Assembly: GCF_026342435.1 (NCBI RefSeq)
Contig: NZ_JAPEMT010000002.1
Location: 1 to 64,000 of the forward strand
From: Streptomyces sp. NBC_00237
Lineage (GTDB): Bacteria; Actinomycetota; Actinomycetes; Streptomycetales; Streptomycetaceae
Length of the DNA stretch: 64,000 nt
Reading direction: 5' to 3'
The translations under genes were made by a program, and so were the position numbers. The notes below the pieces were generated by a model. The model saw only the letters and a program-made list of their open reading frames with translations, searched no databases and was not told the origin of the DNA. Numbering within the stretch: position 1 is the first letter of the stretch; each line of letters starts with the position of its first letter. Shown here piece after piece: positions 15,582 through 23,663 of the stretch.

Positions 15582-15869
15582 GTGGGTACTTCGGAGCGGA
15601 GCGCTCAGCGGATGGGCCGTTCTTCGGATCCGTTGGAAAATTCTGCGCGGTCGCCGCAAGGGCCCTGCTCCCGGAGGACGGTTGCGCCGTATGTGCGAGT
15701 CGTGGTGGCAGGGCAATCCGGATCGACGTTCGTAGCGAATCTCCTCCGTGCGAACGGAGTTGTCGGCACACGTGCTACCTCGACGTCTCCCGCCTCGACG
15801 TCTCCCGCCTCGCCGTTCTGCTCCTTCTTGCCTCCCTCCCCCTTCGTCAGCCTCCCCATCGGAGATGCC

Positions 15870-16268
15870 ATGCCTCCTGACGTCACGCCTCCCTTCGTCG
15901 GCGCCCACGCACTACAGGTGTTGCCTCACGCGGACTGGCCCGAATTGGTGGAGCACAGCCGCGGCTGCGCGTCGTGCGTCGTGGAACTGTGCCAACTGAC
16001 CACGCCCGAGACCCGGTGGGGGGACGGCCCCGACCAGTCCGTCCCCGGATGGCTGAAGCAAGCCGTACTGGAGCAGATCGTCGATGTCCTGCAAACGCCT
16101 CCGGGGCCCCCGGGCGAGCGGCCCGGCCCGCCGTCCGTCGAGGGCGAGGAACCTAGCGGTGGAGCCGCGGAGCAGGAAGCCGCCCCGCAGGCACCGCGTA
16201 CGGGACGCAACTGGCGCGCCTGGGCCGCCGCCCTTCGTCGGCCGTCGGGCAGGCACGGATGTCCCTGA
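15870..16268 (+). CDS. Soluble anti-sigma-like protein with HxxxCxxC zinc motif
   Basis: The 132-residue protein has the ZAS-type motif HSRGCASC (His about 28, Cys 32 and 35) inside a short helical domain (LQVLPHADWPELVEHSRGCASCVVELCQL). It then has a Pro/Glu-rich linker and a basic tail (RTGRNWRAWAAALRRPSGRHG). There is no transmembrane helix, so if it binds a sigma factor it would do so as a free redox- or zinc-sensitive protein. GGAGA sits five bases before the ATG. No sigma factor gene is nearby, and the divergent neighbour is the sulfite-oxidase-like gene. The identification rests mainly on the motif. Confidence 0.6.
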   Translation: MPPDVTPPFVGAHALQVLPHADWPELVEHSRGCASCVVELCQLTTPETRWGDGPDQSVPGWLKQAVLEQIVDVLQTPPGPPGERPGPPSVEGEEPSGGAAEQEAAPQAPRTGRNWRAWAAALRRPSGRHGCP

Positions 16269-16451
16269 CCGAGGGGCGCGGCGACTCCTGCCCGCCTCCG
16301 TCTCCCCGGCGGCCGACCGGGCAGGGTCGAGGGCCGCCGACCACGGAGCCGTTCGGGTGGTGTCCGGCGCAACGGCCAAACCTTCGCGCCCGGCGCCGCG
16401 AACCCCGCTCAGATCGTCCGCATCGGTGCGGGCGCGAGAAAGAGGTGGGGC

Positions 16452-17144
16452 GTGATGGGCGTACAGCGCATCGACACCCGGTTGTTGAATCAACTGGGCG
16501 AACAGTCACAGGACTTGAACAGCGATGCCATGCGGCTGACGCACGGGTCGCTGGCGGAGATGGACCGGCCGGTCTCCCGGAACGACATCAGGGCTCTGCA
16601 GACCGCCGCTTCCCTGGAGAACCTGGCCGTCAGCGTGTACCGGACAGCCGCCGGGCTGCCGTTCATCAGGAACGGCAACAAAACCGTCGCGGCCTTCATC
16701 GCCACCACGATCACCCAGCATTCGGCCCACGCCCGTGCCTTCAACGCCGCAGCCGTCAACGCGGGCGGCGCCGCCCAGCTGTCGGTCAACCCGAAGTACG
16801 CGGCCGTGGTGAAGAAGGCGCTGCCCGGCATCAAGGGGCCGGCCGACGTGGTCGCGCTCGCGGTCACGCTGGAGGACGTCGCCACCCAGACGTACGTCAA
16901 GAACATCGGCGAGGTCCGCAACGTGCAGCTGCGCAAGCTGTTCGCGAGCGTGGCCCCCGTCGAGGCGCAGCACCGGGCGACCCTGTTGGCCGTGCAGGCG
17001 CTTCTGGGTGCGGGTCGCCCCGAGCTGATCGCCCTGCCGACCGACGTCGGCGCGCTGCCGGCCGCGGCCGGTTCGGTCGCCTTCCCCCACGCGTTCTACC
17101 CGAGCAAGAACGCCTCCCCGGTCACCGAAGGAGCCGTCAAGTGA
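16452..17144 (+). CDS. Ferritin-like domain protein
   Basis: The 230-residue, all-helical protein contains two repeats with the ferritin-like pattern: LQTAASLENLAVSVYRTAAGLPFIRNGNKTVAAFIATTITQHSAHARAFN and VALAVTLEDVATQTYVKNIGEVRNVQLRKLFASVAPVEAQHRATLLAVQ. The Glu residues in SLEN/TLED and the QH pairs are candidate metal ligands. It has no signal peptide. The start is GTG 16452 or ATG 16455 after AGAGGTGGGG. Its stop overlaps the GTG of the exported paralogue (GTGA). Proteins of this type occur widely in Streptomyces without defined function; iron or peroxide handling is inferred. Confidence 0.82.
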   Translation: MMGVQRIDTRLLNQLGEQSQDLNSDAMRLTHGSLAEMDRPVSRNDIRALQTAASLENLAVSVYRTAAGLPFIRNGNKTVAAFIATTITQHSAHARAFNAAAVNAGGAAQLSVNPKYAAVVKKALPGIKGPADVVALAVTLEDVATQTYVKNIGEVRNVQLRKLFASVAPVEAQHRATLLAVQALLGAGRPELIALPTDVGALPAAAGSVAFPHAFYPSKNASPVTEGAVK

Positions 17145-17920
17145 ACACCCGCCGCCAAGACGTGGACCTGCACATCAGCGAGCGAGACCTGCTGCGGTTG
17201 ACCGCGGACATGGAGGAGGCCCATCAGTCGACGCTGCCCGCGCTGCACGCGGGCGCCGAGGAACTGGTCGACGAGGTACGGGCGGCCGACGTGCGGCGCC
17301 GGGGGTTCCTCGTCGGGCTCGGGGCGTCCGCGGCGGCGGCGTTCGTGCTGACCGGGCGTACCGGTTCGGCTTCGGCGTACGCGGCCGAGGTGTCCGGGCC
17401 GGTCAAGCCGAGTCCGTACACCGGCGACCTGTTGGTCGTGGCGCTCGCGGTGGCTCTGGAGAACCAGGCCGTCTGCGCCTACGGAGCCGCGCTCAAGGCC
17501 GCCACGGCGGGACGTCTCGGCAAGGTGCCGCCCGCCGTGGCGACCTTCGCGGTGACCGCGATGAACCAGCACGCCGCCCACGCCAAGGCATGGAACGCGG
17601 TCCTGACCGGCTCAGGACGACCTGCGATCAAAGGTGTCCCGCTGTCCAACCAGGCCGCCACGCTCAAGGCGATCGGCGCGGTAGACAGCGTCGCGGGCGT
17701 CGCCCGCCTCGCCCTCTCCCTGGAGGAAGGGGCCGCCCAGACCTACAGCTTCGCCACCACCCATGTCAGCAGCCCCGCGGGCATCAGGACCGCCGCCGCC
17801 ATCGCGCCGGTCGAGGCCCAGCACGCGGCGATCCTGCACTTCGTGCTCGGCGAATACCCGGTGCAGGACACCTTCCTGCCCCTGGACAAGGCCGCGAGCC
17901 CCGCGCTGCTGACCGTCTGA
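17141..17920 (+). CDS. Exported ferritin-like domain protein (Tat-type signal)
   Basis: The 259-residue paralogue of the preceding protein carries an extra N-terminal cytoplasmic helix. This is followed by a twin-arginine-like leader (RRRGFLVGLGASAAAAFVLTGRTGSASAYA, about 49-78). The ferritin-like domain has VVALAVALENQAVCAYGAALK, FAVTAMNQHAAHAKAWNAVL and LALSLEEGAAQTYSFATTHV. Two similar proteins, one cytoplasmic and one exported, are coupled by a four-base overlap, suggesting the same chemistry on both sides of the membrane or a hetero-oligomer. Metal binding is likely but not shown. Confidence 0.82.
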   Translation: MNTRRQDVDLHISERDLLRLTADMEEAHQSTLPALHAGAEELVDEVRAADVRRRGFLVGLGASAAAAFVLTGRTGSASAYAAEVSGPVKPSPYTGDLLVVALAVALENQAVCAYGAALKAATAGRLGKVPPAVATFAVTAMNQHAAHAKAWNAVLTGSGRPAIKGVPLSNQAATLKAIGAVDSVAGVARLALSLEEGAAQTYSFATTHVSSPAGIRTAAAIAPVEAQHAAILHFVLGEYPVQDTFLPLDKAASPALLTV

Positions 17921-18013
17921 CGCGTGCCGGGTGCCCGGTGCGGTCAGGCCCGTGGCGGGCGCCCGGTGGCGGCTGATCCGTACCGGGCGCCCAGTACGTC
18001 CGAACGTTGCCGG

Positions 18014-18290
18014 TCAGGAGACCCCTGCCACCCAGGCCGCCGGGTCCGGGTCGACACCGGTCAGGTCCACCGACGCCTCCCACAGCGCCAGGGCGGTCAC
18101 CATGTCGCGGGCGCGGGCGCGGGCCGAGCGTGCTGCCGGCGCGGGTGCGCCGCAGGTCTCGGCCAGGCTTACCGGGGCCGTAGTGCTCGCCGCCCGGCGC
18201 CGAAGGATCAGTGGCGGCGCGCAGCACCGGGAGCGCGCCGGCCGACGCGGGCTGGGTGTACGGCTGGGAGACCAGCCACCGTGCCCCGGA
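18014..18290 (-). pseudogene. Fragment of a short-chain dehydrogenase C-terminus
   Basis: On the minus strand one frame reads VSQPYTQPASAGALPVLRAATDPSAPGGEHYGPG, the characteristic tail of retinol-dehydrogenase-like SDRs. After YGPG the sequence shifts frame to SLAETCGAPAPAARSARARARDMVTALALWEASVDLTGVD, the family's terminal helix, ending at 18014. The catalytic and NAD-binding parts are missing. It is a frameshifted remnant. Confidence 0.65.
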
Positions 18291-18333
18291 CCTGTGCAAC
18301 CACGGCTGCCCACGTCTTCCCTTCTTCCCTGGC

Positions 18334-18830
18334 ATGACAGCCACGCCGAAGCCGGAATTCGCCCCGGAAGAGCGGGAGTTGCGGCTGTGGAAGGTGGGCC
18401 GGGTTCTCGGTCTCTCCTTCACGGCCGCCGTCGTGGTCGTGGGTGGCCTCTTCTTCGGGCTGATGGTGCTGCTCAAGCTCGACTTCCGTACCGTCACCGC
18501 CGCCAAGCTCGACGCGAAGGCGCTCTTCGACCTGGTGAAGCTCTCCTTCGGCGTGGTCGCCGGGGCCGGGGCCCTGGTCGCCCTGGTCGTCGCCTACCGC
18601 CGCCAGCGCGTGGACGAGGCCGGAGCGCACCGCGAGGCCATTCGCCTGCACACCGAACGCTTCTCCACCGCCGTCGACAAACTCGGCTCCGACTCCCCCG
18701 CCGTACGCCTCGGCGGGGTTCACGCCCTGGCGGGCCTGGCGGACGACGCCCCCCACCCACGACCTGCGCCAGACCTGCGTCGACGTCCTGTGCGCCCACC
18801 TCTCCCAACCCCGGCGAGCTCCCCGCCGAT
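18334..18830 (+). pseudogene. Truncated membrane protein of the pentapeptide-repeat type
   Basis: From the ATG at 18334 there are two membrane helices (about 22-47 and 70-92), then RRQRVDEAGAHREAIRLHTERFSTAVDKLGSDSPAVRLGGVHALAGLADDAP. This is the standard N-terminal half of Streptomyces pentapeptide-repeat membrane proteins. A run of six C near 18749 shifts the frame; reading one base fewer restores THDLRQTCVDVLCAHLSQP. The pentapeptide repeats are gone, and the nominal frame runs on into the serine hydrolase remnant to give an artificial fusion. Confidence 0.68.
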
Positions 18831-18954
18831 CCCCCGCCGTCCGACGAGCTACGTGCTGGCCACAGCCGCTCCGGCGCTCGCCACGGCCCCGCCCGCCAGC
18901 CCCGGGGCCCGGGATACCTCCGCCGCTCCCGCACCCGCGCACGACGCCACCCCG

Positions 18955-19745
18955 GCAGGCGCTGCACAAGCTGCTGCGGGCCGGTTCACCGGGGGCGCTG
19001 GTTGTCACCGAGGACGTTCGGGGCACCCGGCACGCCGCGGCGGGGACGGGCAAGCGACGGGCAAGCGGGGAGCGCGGGTCGCGCCTGCGCCCACGCACCG
19101 TTTCCGGGCGGGCAGCATCGCTAAGATGTTCACCGCGACGGCGCTGGTCCAGCTGGCCGCCGAGGGGCGGCTCGGCCTCGACGACACGGTGGAACGCTGG
19201 CTGCCGAGCCTGGTGCGCGGCAACGGCAATGACGGCCGCGCCATCACGCCGCGTCACTTGCTGAACCACGCCAGCGGGTTGTCCGACTACACCTCGGACC
19301 CCGCTTTTGTCGGCTCCCACCTGAGTGGCGAGAACTTTCTGCGTCACCGCTTCGACCGTTTCACCCCGTGACAACTCGTCGCGAAGGCGCTCGCCCACTG
19401 TCCTCACCACTCCCCAGGGGCGGGCTGGCACTACTCCAACACCAGCTGCGCGCTGGCCGGACTCGTGATCGAGAAAGCATCGGGGCTCACCTACACAGAG
19501 CAGACCCGCCGCACCATTCTCGCCCCTTTGGGCCTGGAGCGCACCACCGTCCCGCTCAACGGTCAGCTCTCCTACGGGCTCGGCCTGCTCGCCCGTAAGC
19601 TGCCCTGCGGCAAGACCGTCTGGGGGCACGGAGGACACATCCAGGGCTACCTCTCCTACACGGCTGCGACCGGCGACGGCAGACACCGCACCACGGTCGT
19701 CATCAACTCCGACTGGCCCGACCCGGCCCGACCAGGCCCGACTGG
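18955..19745 (+). pseudogene. Serine hydrolase (beta-lactamase / D-Ala-D-Ala carboxypeptidase family) pseudogene
   Basis: Pieces of one protein lie in order: ALHKLLRAGSPGALVVTEDV, then after a frameshift FRAGSIAKMFTATALVQLAAEGRLGLDDTVERWLPSLV with the SxxK nucleophile motif. DRFTP is followed by an in-frame TGA at 19369. The same frame continues QLVAKALAHC, HYSNTSCALAGLVIEKASG (YSN motif) and GHGGHIQGY (HGG, the KTG counterpart). All three catalytic motifs survive but a frameshift, a nonsense codon and internal deletions inactivate the gene. TGA replaces a residue that is usually Glu in this family. Confidence 0.75.
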
Positions 19746-20251
19746 ACGACGTAATCGACGCCGAATTCTGCCCGGCCTCATAACGGCCGGACCGGTCACA
19801 CCTGCCCGTGCGAGGAGTTCGCTGACGCTTTCCGGGAGTGGCTGGCGCGGGTTCCGCGGAGTACGGGCCACCGCCCGCAAGCGCCAGACACGGGCACCGC
19901 GAGGTAGTTCTTCGACTGCTCGGCGACCCGGTGGTCGCGGGTGCCGTCCACTCCACGCGCGGCAAGTACTTCCGCCAGAGCAGGCACACCGCTTGGACGT
20001 GGGACCGACACGGCGCCCAGCTCCAGGACGGCGTGCCCGCCGCCGGTACCTGTGCCGTCAGCACGAAGAACGTCGTCGGCCAGAAAGGGGGCTCCATGTG
20101 GGCGAAAGCCAGATGAGCGCGGACGCATAACCAGCGGTGAACGCTGGGCACCAGGAACAAGGACTTGCTTTCGCGCATTCCGCCCCGGCATGGAAGCATG
20201 ACCCGCAAGGGGAGAACTTGATTCCGCTCTTGGCCCTTGGAGGCTCCGCAC
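19746..20251. other. Decayed intergenic DNA, no gene called
   Basis: Short frames here (for instance a plus-strand piece with CEEFADAFREWLARVP near 19806-19850 and a longer one ending at 20116) look locally coding but lack starts and recognisable families. I read the stretch as a continuation of the degenerate region. Confidence 0.4.
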
Positions 20252-20644
20252 ATGCGCTATTCCCCGCCCCCTCTGCTCACGTCCGCGCTCGTCCTCGTGG
20301 CCGCCGCATGCGCCCTCACCGCATCCCCCGCCGCGGCCAGCACCACCGCCGCCGCTTCGTGCGGGACCACTGCGGACAACTACGCGGGCCGCGCCTACGC
20401 GAACAGCCAGACCGAGATCACCTTCCGCGCCGACGGCACGGTCGGGTACGTGAAACTCGGCGTCTCCCGCGAAGGTTCCTACACCGCAGACGCGACCTCT
20501 CTGCGCATTCGCCTCGACGCCACGGGCGCAGAACCCGATGTCGAGCTGGTGTCACAGAACGTCGCGTGCGCTGAGGGGGAGATGGAGCCCCAGCTCATCG
20601 CTTTCTCGGACGACGTGGACGGCACCTTCAAGGACCTTCCCTGA
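20252..20644 (+). CDS. Small secreted protein, unknown function
   Basis: This 130-residue precursor has a signal peptide (MRYSPPPLLTSALVLVAAACALTASPAAAS). A mature part of about 100 residues with two cysteines follows (SCGTTADN.. and NVACAEGEM), and is predicted mostly beta. GGAGG lies eight bases before the ATG at 20252, which decides the start over an upstream ATG. It stands alone among pseudogenes. I do not recognise the fold. Confidence 0.68.
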   Translation: MRYSPPPLLTSALVLVAAACALTASPAAASTTAAASCGTTADNYAGRAYANSQTEITFRADGTVGYVKLGVSREGSYTADATSLRIRLDATGAEPDVELVSQNVACAEGEMEPQLIAFSDDVDGTFKDLP

Positions 20645-20764
20645 CCCCAGGAACCCCAGCCCGGGCGGCAGTCCGCAGAGGACCGTCGATCTCGCTAGAC
20701 CTCCGTTCGGGCGGGCGTCCGCGTCTCACCGGTCTCGGCCTGGGCGAGCTCCCGGCCGGAGCGC

Positions 20765-21080
20765 ATGGGACGGAGAGGATGCCACGGTCGCTACCTGCGC
20801 AGATGCGACCTGGAGCACGCATTCTGCCTATTCGAGCAGTCTCTGTGCTGGGCCCGCCCCCGCCTTCGCGACCCGAAGGCCGCGGACCGGTGGACCTGGC
20901 TCGTCGTCGCAGCCCACAGCCAGCTCCGCCTCGCACTCCCACTGGCAGCCCACCAGCGCAAGCCCTGGGAAAAGACCATCCGCCCCGGCACCGCACTCAG
21001 CCCGACCCGGGTGCGGCGATGGTTCAGGAACATCCGCCCTCGCCTCGGCAGTCCGGCCCCCGCGCCCAAGCCAGCCCGAC
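20765..21080 (+). pseudogene. C-terminal remnant of a DDE transposase
   Basis: The segment YLRRCDLEHAFCLFEQSLCWARPRLRDPKAADRWTWLVVAAHSQLRLALPLA, followed by PWEK.., LSPTRVRRWFRNIRPRLGSPAPAPKPARPGPGRPPG, is the conserved end of a large Streptomyces transposase family (IS701-like). The catalytic N-terminal part and the inverted repeats are missing, and the last residues run into unrelated frame. Confidence 0.72.
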
Positions 21081-21355
21081 CTGGTCCCGGTAGACCGCCT
21101 GGACTCCCCCGTACCGGGGCCGGGGTGGTGTCGACGTCGGCGGCCGGTTCTGCCGGAGTGGGGGTCGAGGCCGGAGCAGCGGGCGCCGACTGACAGTCTG
21201 CGCGTAGCCGTCGATCCGGTGGCCGGCCAAATTGCCGCACAGCACGCACAGTTCGGGCGCCGCCAAGACCTCGACATCGTCCGCCCTTCGGGGAGGGCCG
21301 CCTGCTCGGTGACGGACGACAGCAGCGAGTCGATCGCGTTGAAGCTGTCGGTCAT
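21030..21355 (-). pseudogene. Frameshifted gene downstream of the HTH gene, CxxC motif
   Basis: The ATG at 21355 overlaps the stop of the HTH gene (ATGA) and starts MTDSFNAIDSLLSSVTEQAALPE. The frame then loses sense; the -1 frame continues DVEVLAAPELCVLCGNLAGHRIDGYAQT, with a CxxC pair, before degenerating. It was probably the second gene of a two-gene operon, damaged by an indel near 21290. No family is recognised. Confidence 0.45.
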
Positions 21356-21672
21356 CGGACAACTCCCTTCTTCTCCCTGGCCCCTGGCCGTACGCCGCCG
21401 TCGACGGACAGCGCCTCACGCGCCTTCGTCGGCCCGTCGAGCAGGGCCAGGGGGTGGACACCGTAGTGGGCGGCCAGCGCGTCGATGTCGTCCAACTGCC
21501 AGGAAGTAGCGCCGGTTTGGCGGCGCGATAGCTGCGTCCGGGGCAGGTCGAGTACTTCCGCGGCCTTTCGCTGCGAGTCCTCCGCGCGGGATCGCCGACA
21601 GGTGTCAACGGGATTGCCGACGGGCGTCCATCGGTCGTTGACCGCTATGGGGGAGACTCTTTTCCGTTCCAC
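21352..21672 (-). CDS. Small HTH (XRE-like) DNA-binding protein
   Basis: The product is 106 residues. An HTH fits DSQRKAAEVLDLPRTQLSRRQTGATSWQLDDIDALAAHYGVHPLALLDG (about 31-80). The first 30 residues (MERKRVSPIAVNDRWTPVGNPVDTCRRSRAE) are compatible with the family but the helix before SQRKAAE looks altered. The GTG at 21672 is used. It lies at the edge of the biosynthetic region, divergent from the EWSSQG peptide gene 70 bases away, so it could regulate that peptide/exporter locus. This is inference. Confidence 0.52.
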   Translation of the reverse strand: MERKRVSPIAVNDRWTPVGNPVDTCRRSRAEDSQRKAAEVLDLPRTQLSRRQTGATSWQLDDIDALAAHYGVHPLALLDGPTKAREALSVDGGVRPGAREKKGVVR

Positions 21673-21742
21673 TCCGAACCGTCACGGCCCTCACGGAATC
21701 TTCCCTGCCCCGAGCATCGATCTCTGAGAACGGACGCACGCC

Positions 21743-21940
21743 ATGAAGCAGTCATCCATGTCCCCGTTCCCGCCCAAGGCCGCGCTGGCGGTCATCGGTG
21801 GCGCGGTCGCCTCACTGGTCTTCCTCGCCCCGTTGGCCGGGCTCTCCCCCGAGCACCCGGAGCTCCCGGCATCGGGCGGCCCCGGGGTCGTCAGGGCCGA
21901 CGGCCCGTCCGACCCCGACGAGTGGAGCAGCCAGGGCTGA
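21743..21940 (+). CDS. Small exported peptide 1 ending EWSSQG
   Basis: The 65-residue peptide has a leader-like hydrophobic helix (AALAVIGGAVASLVFLAPLAGL, about 13-34), a Pro/Gly-rich spacer and the ending DPDEWSSQG. A second small peptide on the other side of the MFS gene ends SEWSSTG with very similar last codons (GAGTGGAGCAGC-NNN-GGCTGA), so the two are probably related. Its last 50 bases overlap the 3' end of the convergent MFS gene. Processing to a short C-terminal signal or exported product is conceivable. No described family fits. Confidence 0.55.
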   Translation: MKQSSMSPFPPKAALAVIGGAVASLVFLAPLAGLSPEHPELPASGGPGVVRADGPSDPDEWSSQG

Positions 21941-23129
21941 GCAGGCAGGCGGTGACCAGGAGCAGTGCCGCGACGAAGAACGGGGTGCGCAGGCCGTAGC
22001 CGTGGGCGAGGAGGCCCGAGCCCGCGGCGCCGAGGGCGGCGGCACTGCCCGTGACCATCTGGTAAGCCGTGTTCACCCGGCCCATGAGCTCGATGGGCAC
22101 CAGTTCCTGGCGCTGCGAGACGGCCGTGACGTTCCACGCCACGTTGGCCGCGCCGTAGCCGATGATGGCGAGGCCCGCGGTCAGGGCCGAGGCCGCGCTC
22201 CCCAGAGCTGTCACGCACAGCGCGGCGGCCGCCGTGGTGAGTCTGAGCAGTGTCGCGGTGCTGAAGCGGGCGTACAGGCGCGGTGTGGCACTGGCTCCGG
22301 CCACCCCGCCGATCGCGGACGCGCCCAGGAGAAGGGCGAACCCCGTGCCGTCCAGGCCCAGTTCGACCTCGGCGAAGAGCACCAGGACGGCGATCACCGC
22401 CCCGCCGACGAGGTTGCCGATCCCGGCCACCAGGCAGAGCCTGCGCAACAGCCGGTGCCGCCAGAGCCAGCGGACCCCTGCCACGGTGTCCCGGCGCAGG
22501 GACGCCAGGGTGCCGGGGAGTACTTCGGTACGGGGTCTGAAGTCGCCGCGCAGCGGCAGGAGGAGCACCGCGGAGAGCGCGAACGAGATGGCGTCCACGA
22601 CGAACGGGAGCGCCGCCGTGAGGCCGAACAGCACCGCGCCCAGCGGTGTGCCGACCAGGGTGTTGCTGATCAGGACACCGGACTGGAGCCGGGCGTTGGC
22701 GCGGGGGCGTGCTTCGTCGGGCACCAGCACGGGCAGTACGCCGACGAACGCGCCGCCCGCCAGTGTCTGTCCGCAGCCCAGTACGAAGGCCACGACGATC
22801 AGCAGAGGGACCGTCGCGGCCTGGGCCGCGACCACGATCGCGAGGACGGCGACCACCAGGGCGCGGACCGCGTCGACGGTCCACAGGATCCGGCGGCGGT
22901 CGTAGCGGTCGGCCAGCGCGCCGGAGAGCAGTCCGAGCAGCAGCCACGGCAGCTGTCCTGCCAGTGCCACCGCCGCGATCTTCCGAGGGTCGTCGGTGAG
23001 CTGGGCCGCGAGCAGCGGCAGGGCCACCAGGCGCAGTCCGTCACCGAGGCCGGAGACGACGACCGAGGCCCACAGCTGGTGGAATCCCTTTCCCAGGCGG
23101 GTGGTTCTGGTGGTCCCGGTGGTGGGCAT
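21891..23129 (-). CDS. MFS transporter (probable drug/metabolite exporter)
   Basis: This 412-residue protein has about twelve membrane segments, beginning HQLWASVVVSGLGDGLRLVALPLLAAQL. It has the MFS loop GALADRYDRRRILW (about 68-82) and a long central loop with VLPGTLASLRRDTVAGVRWLWRHRLLRRL. The subfamily (MFS_3-like) includes exporters of macrolides, enterobactin-type siderophores and other natural products. It is placed at the edge of the PKS-NRPS cluster between two tiny exported peptides with the same C-terminal motif. Export of the cluster product or of the peptides are both plausible. Confidence 0.9.
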   Translation of the reverse strand: MPTTGTTRTTRLGKGFHQLWASVVVSGLGDGLRLVALPLLAAQLTDDPRKIAAVALAGQLPWLLLGLLSGALADRYDRRRILWTVDAVRALVVAVLAIVVAAQAATVPLLIVVAFVLGCGQTLAGGAFVGVLPVLVPDEARPRANARLQSGVLISNTLVGTPLGAVLFGLTAALPFVVDAISFALSAVLLLPLRGDFRPRTEVLPGTLASLRRDTVAGVRWLWRHRLLRRLCLVAGIGNLVGGAVIAVLVLFAEVELGLDGTGFALLLGASAIGGVAGASATPRLYARFSTATLLRLTTAAAALCVTALGSAASALTAGLAIIGYGAANVAWNVTAVSQRQELVPIELMGRVNTAYQMVTGSAAALGAAGSGLLAHGYGLRTPFFVAALLLVTACLLSPGCSTRRGRTGRRP

Positions 23130-23213
23130 GACGGGGTGTCCTCGATCGCGGCGGGGTTACGCGGGGGCGCGCGGGCTCAATCGACCGGTGTGCGAGTCGT
23201 CCGGGCGGGGGGC

Positions 23214-23381
23214 TCAGCCGGTGCTGCTCCACTCCGAGGGGACCGGGGGCTTGGTCGGCGTCGGGGACGCGTCCGCGAAGGCCGGTACCGATGCGCCCCC
23301 GAGGACCAGGAGTACTGCCGCGGCGATGGTGGCGAGTGCCTTGCGAGCGGTGCGGGCGGCGGGTTCGGTGGTGTGCTTCAC
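23214..23381 (-). CDS. Small exported peptide 2 ending SEWSSTG
   Basis: The 55-residue peptide starts with a GTG seven bases after GGAG. It has a signal peptide (VKHTTEPAARTARKALATIAAAVLLVLGGASVPAFA) with an AxA cleavage site after about residue 36 and a very short mature part, DASPTPTKPPVPSEWSSTG. The last residues match the ending of the peptide at 21743-21940. It lies directly upstream of the MFS gene on the same strand, 84 bases apart, so the two are probably cotranscribed. Only about 19 residues would be released. A signalling or pheromone role is speculation. Confidence 0.6.
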   Translation of the reverse strand: MKHTTEPAARTARKALATIAAAVLLVLGGASVPAFADASPTPTKPPVPSEWSSTG

Positions 23382-23663
23382 GGGTGTCTCCGTTCAGTGT
23401 TCCGGCGGCCCCGCGCTGTGCTCGGCCCGGGAGTTCGCTCCCTGGCCGGCGGGGCAATGCAGACTCTGGCGACCGGGGATCTTCATCGGATCTCCATCGG
23501 ATGTAAGCGGCCGCGGAGACGTCGTGGCGGCCGTGCGCCCGGGGCCGGAGGCGTTGATGCGATGCACATCGCGCTGGACGACAGTGACCGCAACACCGGG
23601 CGCATCCCGCGCCGAGCAGCCGTATATCCGTACATCCGTAAACTTCCGAAAGGCCGGTCTTCC
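23382..23663. promoter_or_regulatory. Divergent promoter region before the flavin monooxygenase
   Basis: This 282-base gap separates the peptide/MFS unit from the monooxygenase. It contains a perfect GCGATG-CA-CATCGC inverted repeat (23559-23572) and tandem ATCCGTA copies near 23626-23640, close to the monooxygenase start. Either could be a binding site. No gene is visible. Confidence 0.45.

Noticed and set aside
18211..19371. A single 386-residue fusion of a membrane protein and a beta-lactamase
   Set aside because: The continuous frame is accidental: it joins two remnants through a frameshifted, non-native middle segment.
20765..21080. Complete insertion sequence
   Set aside because: Only the transposase C-terminus remains and no terminal inverted repeats or target duplication were found.
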